Source of the DNA: an uncultured Eggerthellaceae bacterium
GTDB taxonomy: Bacteria > Actinomycetota > Coriobacteriia > Coriobacteriales > Eggerthellaceae
Assembly: GCA_946618265.1 (NCBI GenBank)
Contig: CAMOLA010000029.1
Location: 1 to 28,100 of the forward strand
Length of the DNA: 28,100 nucleotides
Direction of reading: 5' to 3'
The notes under the pieces are model-generated. The model saw only the letters and a program-made list of their open reading frames with translations. It had not been told where the DNA came from and ran no database searches. Numbering within the stretch: the first letter of the stretch is position 1; each line of letters starts with the position of its first letter. The translations under genes were made by a program, and so were the position numbers. This document shows positions 23,325-28,100 of the stretch, piece after piece.

Positions 23325-23523
23325 CAAACTCCCGCGCGGAACTCATTTTCCCCGTGGGAGTTTGATTCGGGATGGCGGATCGTTTCGAAATAGCTTCCCC
23401 GTGGGAGTTTGATTCCGAAAAGTTAACCGCGACGTTTGACCCGCGGGAGTTTGATCCTGTGGGGGCAAACCGTTTTACCCGCGGGAGTTTGGTACGCGGG
23501 CTGAGTTCCCCGTGGGAAGTTGG
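23325..23523. repeat. Repeat cluster R7 (6 copies, mostly reverse)
   Basis: One forward copy (23325-23341) faces a reverse copy (23348-23364). Four more reverse copies follow near 23394, 23438, 23475 and 23505, ending in GGGAGTTTG or GGGAAGTTGG. The cluster lies between convergent nrfD and the flippase gene. The facing pair gives a 17-bp hairpin with two mismatches and a 6-nt loop. Confidence 0.88.
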
Positions 23524-23537
23524 TTCGCGGAGGGGGG

Positions 23538-24827
23538 TTAGCGGATGGTGGCGAGGACGCGAAGGCAGAAGGCGAGGGTGAAGATGGCGGCTGCGCAGGC
23601 CATGATGGCGAAGTAGGCCCAGGCGGCGCCCGTGATGCCGAGGGCGGCGACGCCGGCGTTCGAGGCGAAGTAGGCGAAGACGGCCAGCACCGCATAGAGC
23701 GGCACGAGGACGTTTTGGAACCTGATGATGGTTATGCCGAGCGTTGCGAGCGTCGCGACGGCGAGGAATCCGCCGCCGACGACGAGGACGAGCAGTTCGG
23801 TCACGTACGGCGCCAGATCGGCGTTGTACAGCAGGCCGAGCACGGGCGCCCCAATGGCCCAAGCCCCGATGACGCAGGTCGCCGTTATCGCGATGATGGC
23901 CAGCAGCAGCTTTGCGAAATGCCGCATGAAGGGGCCGATCTTGCGCGCGAGCCACATGTCCGAGAGCCCGCCGATCATCGGGTTGTAGATGAAGCTCGCG
24001 AGCAGCGTCACCACGAACACGGGCATGGCAACGTACCCGTAATATGCTTGCGATGCATCGTCCATCAGCGCGTCGATGGCGTATTTCGGCGCGCATCCCA
24101 TGTAGAACAGGAGGAAGTCGGCTGCGAAGACGGGAAGGCACTCCTTGAACAGCTTTGCAACGTGGCGCATCGATTTCAACGCGCTCGGCGCGGGCATGTC
24201 GTAGCGGCGTCGTACGTAGCGAACTTGCAGAACGAAGAACACGGCGGTGAACGCGGTCGTCAGGGTCAGCGCCCAGAGGAGGTCCGCGAACACGATGGCG
24301 AGCACGGCGAACGCGGCGAGCGCGACCGCCATGCGGATGGTGATCATCTTGGCGCCGATGTCGAGGCGGTCTTCCCGCTGGTAGGCGCCGGTGTAGACGT
24401 CTTCGTATGCGTCGATCGCCTTGAAGACGCACATGACGACCATGACGAGCGTCTTTTCCATCGAATACCCGAGCGTTGCGGTGGAATACGCGATGTAGGC
24501 GCATGACGCGACCATCATGGCGACGCACGACAGGATGCGTGACGCGCGGTATTCCAGGAAGCTGAACTCGCATGCGCGATCGGACACCTGGAATTTACGC
24601 ATGCCGAACTTCCCGATGTTCAGGAACAGGTTGGCATTGGCGAAGGCGATGGTGAACACGCCCGCCACGTGCACGTCGCACACGCGCGTGAGCACGACGA
24701 GCATGATGACGGACTGCAACGCGAACAACGTTCCGCCCGCGCTGTTCCAGCGGTAGGCCGCGCGTTGTATCCGCTTTTTCTCGCTAATCGTTTCTCTATC
24801 GGTTTCGCTCGTCAAAGCAATCTCCAT
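23538..24827 (-). CDS. Polysaccharide flippase-like membrane protein (MATE/Wzx-type)
   Basis: A 429-aa protein with about 12 hydrophobic segments and the pattern of oligosaccharide flippases: an amphipathic start, NSAGGTLFALQSVIMLVVLT as the first helix, GMRKFQVSD between helices 2 and 3, and a central KLFKECLPVFAADFLLFYMG helix pair. It would move lipid-linked glycans to the outer face of the membrane. Similarity is to the fold rather than to a named member. A weak ribosome binding site precedes the single reasonable ATG. The next gene upstream on this strand is a GT2 glycosyltransferase, but a hairpin separates them, so they are probably separate transcripts. Two inverted TGTACA-type sites lie in its promoter. 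Confidence 0.78.
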   Translation of the reverse strand: MEIALTSETDRETISEKKRIQRAAYRWNSAGGTLFALQSVIMLVVLTRVCDVHVAGVFTIAFANANLFLNIGKFGMRKFQVSDRACEFSFLEYRASRILSCVAMMVASCAYIAYSTATLGYSMEKTLVMVVMCVFKAIDAYEDVYTGAYQREDRLDIGAKMITIRMAVALAAFAVLAIVFADLLWALTLTTAFTAVFFVLQVRYVRRRYDMPAPSALKSMRHVAKLFKECLPVFAADFLLFYMGCAPKYAIDALMDDASQAYYGYVAMPVFVVTLLASFIYNPMIGGLSDMWLARKIGPFMRHFAKLLLAIIAITATCVIGAWAIGAPVLGLLYNADLAPYVTELLVLVVGGGFLAVATLATLGITIIRFQNVLVPLYAVLAVFAYFASNAGVAALGITGAAWAYFAIMACAAAIFTLAFCLRVLATIR

Positions 24828-24878
24828 CCATGTGCCGAGGACGATGCTTCTGGCACCTCAGATAGCCTGGTGGAAAAA

Positions 24879-24953
24879 TTAGTGTACATTACTCGGTCTT
24901 GCATCGACAAAACCCCAGTTCAGTTTTTCAGCACCTCAAGTAATGTACACTAA
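24879..24953 (-). promoter_or_regulatory. Flippase promoter with two inverted 15-bp operator-like sites
   Basis: TTAGTGTACATTACT (24879-24893) recurs as its exact reverse complement at 24939-24953, centres 60 bp apart. On the - strand the downstream copy overlaps a -10 box TACACT (24881-24886), with TTGTCG as -35 (24905-24910) and an 18-bp spacer. Each copy also lies next to a direct repeat GCACCTCA (24853-24860 and 24931-24938). This looks like a paired-site operator with one site on the -10 and one near -70. Confidence 0.6.
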
Positions 24954-24965
24954 ATCGAAAAATCC

Positions 24966-25012
24966 TTGGGGAGACTCCCTTGTGGTCGGTGACCGCAAGG
25001 GAGTCTCCCCAA
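24966..25012 (-). terminator. Strong hairpin terminator of the GT2 gene
   Basis: A 17-bp perfect inverted repeat (24966-24982 with 24996-25012) continues with a G:U and four more pairs (GGTC/GACC), leaving a 3-nt loop: about 22 bp in all. On the - strand it begins 7 bp after the GT2 stop codon and is followed by GGATTTTTC. It shares the GGGGAGACTCCC block with the hairpin at 16077-16108. Confidence 0.85.
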
Positions 25013-25019
25013 CGGTCGG

Positions 25020-26024
25020 TTACTCGCTGTCTTCGCTCGCGTCTTGGGGCCGCACGAGCTCGGGCTGCTTGCGGTACAGGTCGCGGACCACGAACTGCGG
25101 CAAGTTGTTTAGCGACAGGTAGATGCGCCCGATGTATTCGCCGATGAGTCCGAGCATGACCATGATCATGCCGCCGATGAACAAGAGGGCCGCCATGGTG
25201 GAGCTGTAGCCGAGCGCGACCGAGGGCAGCACGATCTTGCGCACGATGACGACGATGGCCAGGATGGCCCCGATGCCGGCAAGCGAGAATCCGCAAAACG
25301 TCGCCAACCGAAGCGGCTTGACCGAAAACGAGGTGAAGCTGTTCGTCCAGAGCGAAATCGATTTCTTGAGCGAGTAGTTCCCGGTGCCGATCGTGCGCTC
25401 GCGTTCCTCCATGTCGACGTTGCACACGCGATTGGTCGATGACAGCATGAGCCCCGAAAGGTACGGGTAGGGGTTCGTGTACTTGATGACCTCGTCCTTG
25501 ACGAAGTCCTTCATGACCGAGAAGTTGGAGAACTTGAGCTCCGGGTCCTTGTTGAGCAGCCAGGTGGCCACGGCGTCGTTGAATTTCGAGCCGAGGTTCT
25601 TCCAGCCGGCTTGCGTTTTCTTGGGGTAGCGCGCGATGGCGACATCGTAGCCGCCGCCATGCTCGCGGTCGACGACGAGCGGGTCTATCAGGTCCCACAA
25701 ACGGTCCATGGGACATTGCTGGTCATCGTCGCAGAACACGATGTAATCGCCGTCGGCATAATGGCATCCGCACATGAGCGCATTATGCCGCCCGACGTTC
25801 TTGGCGAGGTCGATGGCCACCACGCGTTCGTCCTGCTCGGCGATGGCGCGTATGACGGACAGCGTGTCATCGGGGGACGAGTCGTTGACGGCCACGATGC
25901 GGTAATCGTATTCGGGGCGCTGGCTCACGACCTCTCGAATCTCGTCGATGACGAGCCCGACCGATCCCTCGCTCTTGTAGCAGGGGATGACGAAGCTGAT
26001 AACCTTGCGTTCGAGCTGAGCCAC
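25020..26024 (-). CDS. Family 2 glycosyltransferase with C-terminal membrane helices (GtrB/DPM1-like)
   Basis: A 334-aa enzyme that probably transfers a sugar from a nucleotide donor to polyprenyl phosphate on the cytoplasmic face. The N-terminal GT-A domain starts ISFVIPCYKSEGSVGLVIDE, has VNDSSPDDT, KNVGRHNALMCG and the DXD-type FCDDDQQ, then two transmembrane helices near residues 230-300 and a basic tail, the plan of bactoprenol glycosyltransferases. The start is GTG at 26024, supported by GGAGG about 9 bp upstream. It may supply lipid-linked sugar to the nearby flippase, though the two appear to be transcribed separately. Donor sugar unknown. Confidence 0.9.
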   Translation of the reverse strand: MAQLERKVISFVIPCYKSEGSVGLVIDEIREVVSQRPEYDYRIVAVNDSSPDDTLSVIRAIAEQDERVVAIDLAKNVGRHNALMCGCHYADGDYIVFCDDDQQCPMDRLWDLIDPLVVDREHGGGYDVAIARYPKKTQAGWKNLGSKFNDAVATWLLNKDPELKFSNFSVMKDFVKDEVIKYTNPYPYLSGLMLSSTNRVCNVDMEERERTIGTGNYSLKKSISLWTNSFTSFSVKPLRLATFCGFSLAGIGAILAIVVIVRKIVLPSVALGYSSTMAALLFIGGMIMVMLGLIGEYIGRIYLSLNNLPQFVVRDLYRKQPELVRPQDASEDSE

Positions 26025-26086
26025 GCGAAAAACCTCCGAAAACCATTTGGCAGCTTTTTTGTAATATGTTACCTCAATCGGGGCTT

Positions 26087-26095
26087 TGGTATAAT
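26087..26095 (+). promoter_or_regulatory. Extended -10 promoter of the zinc-ribbon gene
   Basis: TGGTATAAT is an extended -10 (TGn before TATAAT). TTACCT at 26069-26074 could be a weak -35. It lies 43 bp before the ATG and is divergent from the GT2 gene. Confidence 0.7.
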
Positions 26096-26137
26096 GTCAG
26101 ATTGTGTGCAAGCAAGTCACGAGCTTGAGGGGCTGAT

Positions 26138-26587
26138 ATGAGCGAAATTATTTCTCAGCTATGGACGCCGGAGCTGCAGGCCGCGTTTTCCGTCGTGGTC
26201 GTATGCCTGGTCATTCTGTACGTGCTGAGCATCATCTGGGTTGCGCGCGATGCGTACATGCGCGGCACCTTGTGGTACGTGTGGGCCATTGTTGCCCTCG
26301 TTCCGCTGCTGGGCGTGGTGGCGTACTGCCTGTTGCGTCCGCCGCTGCTGCAGATCGACCGCGACGAGCAGGAGCTCGAGGTGGCGCTCAAGCAGCGCGA
26401 GCTCATGAAATACGGCGAATGCGCCGCATGCGGCTATCCGGTCGAGGCCGACTACGTCATGTGCCCGAACTGCCATCAGCGCCTGAAGAACCTCTGCCAA
26501 ACCTGCCACCACGCGCTCGACCCGTCGTGGACGGTGTGCCCGTACTGCACGACGGCCGTGGGCAAATCCCGCTCGCACGCCCGCTAA
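26138..26587 (+). CDS. Membrane protein with double zinc ribbon
   Basis: A 149-aa protein with two N-terminal transmembrane helices (about residues 15-35 and 46-66; the second contains WYVWAIVALVPLLGVVAYCL), a charged, probably coiled stretch (DRDEQELEVALKQREL), then two CxxC...CxxC zinc ribbons (CAACGYPVEADYVMCPNC and CQTCHHALDPSWTVCPYC). Zinc is expected to be structural. Similar proteins are common in Actinobacteria without a known function. GAGGGG precedes the ATG. It is closed by a strong terminator at 26619. Not an operon partner of thrS. Confidence 0.85.
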   Translation: MSEIISQLWTPELQAAFSVVVVCLVILYVLSIIWVARDAYMRGTLWYVWAIVALVPLLGVVAYCLLRPPLLQIDRDEQELEVALKQRELMKYGECAACGYPVEADYVMCPNCHQRLKNLCQTCHHALDPSWTVCPYCTTAVGKSRSHAR

Positions 26588-26618
26588 CCCGCGACAGCTG
26601 CAGAGCAGCCAGCAACCG

Positions 26619-26644
26619 AAAGCCGCCTCCGGGCGGCTTTTTTG
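26619..26644 (+). terminator. Rho-independent terminator
   Basis: AAAGCCGCC (26619-26627) pairs perfectly with GGCGGCTTT (26632-26640), loop TCCG, leading into a run of T (to about 26643). It lies about 30 bp after the zinc-ribbon stop. Confidence 0.95.
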
Positions 26645-26773
26645 CGCACCGGCAACGGCGGCTTACAAGGTGGATACGGTGTTCGTGCTGTGACAGCGGG
26701 GCATTTGCGCTCGTGAGCACGCGAACAGTGGTAAGATTTCCAAACATATGTCATTCGATTCGAAGAGGTTTCC

Positions 26774-28100
26774 ATGAAGGTTTTGTACAACGACGGCCAT
26801 GTGGGCGAGTGCGCGGAGGACGAAGAGCTCGACGTGCTGCGCCATTCGGCATCGCACATCATGGCCCAGGCCATTAAGAGGCTCTATCCGCAGGCCGATT
26901 TCGGCTACGGCCCCTCGACCGACAACGGCTTCTACTACGATGTCGATTTGGGCGACACGAAGATCTCGGAGGAGGACTTCGCCGCCATCGAGGCCGAGAT
27001 GCGCAAAATCGCCAAGGAGAACCTGAAGTTCACCACGTTCGAGCTGCCGCGCGAAGAGGCCATCGCGCTCATGAAGGAGCGCAACGAGAACTACAAGGTC
27101 GAGCACATCGGCGACCTGGCCGACGATGCGCGCATCACGTTCTACCAGCAGGGCGAATACATCGACATGTGCGTTGGACCGCACATCCTCTACACCAAGG
27201 CGCTCAAGGCCTTCAAGCTCACCGCCACGTCGGGCGCGTATTGGAAGGGCGACAAGAACAACAAGATGCTCACCCGCATCAACGGCATCGCCTTCCCGAC
27301 CAAGGACGAGCTCGCCGAGTACGAGCGCGTTCAGGCCGAAGCTGCCAAGCGCGACCACCGCAAGATCGGCCAGGAGATGGAGCTGTTCATGTTCGCCGAG
27401 GAGGGCCCGGGATTCCCGTTCTGGCTGCCCAACGGCACGAAGCTCAAGAACGCGCTCATCGACTACTGGCACGAGATGATGGCGCGTTACAACTATGACG
27501 AGGTCGAGACGCCGCAGATCCTGTCGCGCACGCTCTGGGAGACGAGCGGCCATTGGGACCACTACAAGGACAACATGTACACGACGCTCGTCGACGAAGA
27601 GGACTACGCGGTCAAGCCAATGAACTGCCCGGGCGCCTGCCTCATCTACAAGAGCAAGCCGCGCAGCTATCGTGACCTGCCGCTGAAGCTCGCCGAAGCC
27701 GGCCTCGACCACCGCCACGAGCTGAAGGGCGCCCTGCACGGGCTGTTCCGCGTGCGCGCCTTCACGCAGGATGATGGCCACATCTTCATCACGCCCGAGC
27801 AGATCACCGACATGGTGCTCGAGACGGCCGAGCTCTTCGACGAGTACTACCGCCAGTTCGGCTTCGAATATCACGTGGAGCTCTCCACGCGCCCCGACGA
27901 TTCGATGGGTTCCGACGAGGATTGGGAGCGCGCCGAGAACGGCCTGCGCGAGGCGCTCGAGAAGCTCGGCGTCGACTACACGCTCAACGAGGGCGACGGC
28001 GCCTTCTACGGTCCCAAGATCGATTTCCACCTCAACGATTGCCTCGGACGCACGTGGCAGTGCGGCACCATCCAGCTCGACTTCCAGCTCCCGCAGAACT
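26774..28100 (+). CDS. thrS: Threonine--tRNA ligase (partial, cut by window end)
   Basis: The first 442 codons of threonyl-tRNA synthetase, which charges tRNA-Thr in the cytoplasm. The editing domain has HSASH (residues 24-28) and YIDMCVGPH. The class II core has KPMNCPG (zinc Cys), DHRHELKGALHGLFRVRAFT as motif 2, and TQDDGHIF with the zinc His. Motif 3 and the anticodon domain lie beyond the window. The N-terminal TGS domain seen in E. coli ThrRS (about 50-60 residues before the editing domain) is missing: the protein begins about 20 residues before HSASH. ATG 26774 has GAAGAGG 5 bp upstream, so the short form looks real. Confidence 0.97.
   Translation, partial: MKVLYNDGHVGECAEDEELDVLRHSASHIMAQAIKRLYPQADFGYGPSTDNGFYYDVDLGDTKISEEDFAAIEAEMRKIAKENLKFTTFELPREEAIALMKERNENYKVEHIGDLADDARITFYQQGEYIDMCVGPHILYTKALKAFKLTATSGAYWKGDKNNKMLTRINGIAFPTKDELAEYERVQAEAAKRDHRKIGQEMELFMFAEEGPGFPFWLPNGTKLKNALIDYWHEMMARYNYDEVETPQILSRTLWETSGHWDHYKDNMYTTLVDEEDYAVKPMNCPGACLIYKSKPRSYRDLPLKLAEAGLDHRHELKGALHGLFRVRAFTQDDGHIFITPEQITDMVLETAELFDEYYRQFGFEYHVELSTRPDDSMGSDEDWERAENGLREALEKLGVDYTLNEGDGAFYGPKIDFHLNDCLGRTWQCGTIQLDFQLPQN

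Overview
The window looks like a GC-rich, anaerobic actinobacterial chromosome, most likely Coriobacteriia and probably family Eggerthellaceae (the Slackia/Gordonibacter/Eggerthella neighbourhood). The reasons are a dense set of paralogous molybdopterin (DMSO-reductase superfamily) operons, strong Shine-Dalgarno sites, high-GC codon use and TAnnnT -10 boxes that sometimes sit directly on the start codon. The genus call is inference; no rRNA or other taxonomic marker is present.

Layout. 1-5.3 kb: a YjiH-like membrane protein (+), an AgcS sodium:alanine/glycine symporter (-), a YbjQ-family protein (+) and a LysR regulator (-). 5.6-16.0 kb: three paralogous two-gene molybdoenzyme operons, each a cytoplasmic catalytic subunit of about 800-840 aa without a Tat signal followed by a short 8-Cys ferredoxin subunit of 135-137 aa. 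A small pyridoxamine-phosphate-oxidase-like flavoprotein lies between the second and third. 16.1-17.8 kb: a decayed BrnT-type toxin with an antitoxin-like gene, murB, and a 53-aa membrane miniprotein. 18.1-23.3 kb: a fourth molybdoenzyme operon of different architecture: an acetylene-hydratase-like catalytic subunit with an unusual C-terminal aromatic repeat domain, a four-cluster ferredoxin subunit and an NrfD membrane anchor. 23.5-28.1 kb: a polysaccharide flippase (-), a GT2 glycosyltransferase (-), a zinc-ribbon membrane protein (+) and the 5' part of thrS (+), cut by the window end.

How it works together. The three soluble pairs probably reduce, dehydroxylate or transhydroxylate small (perhaps aromatic) substrates in the cytoplasm, taking electrons through the small ferredoxin. 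The fourth is built to exchange electrons with the menaquinone pool through NrfD. Operons 1 and 3 share an operator (CAACT-N3-AGTTGTG) centred exactly 54 bp before the same -10 box (TAGAAT), so one regulator, plausibly the adjacent LysR, may control both. No substrate can be assigned from sequence alone.

The most unusual signal is a repeat family with core TTCCC[A/G]CGGGGAA (variant CAAACTCCC[A/G]CGGGGAA), about 38 copies in seven intergenic clusters and none seen inside genes. In all three convergent intergenic regions where it occurs, two copies face each other and form a strong hairpin, as bidirectional terminators would. In co-directional regions copies are all in one orientation and can be strictly periodic (30 bp or 19 bp).
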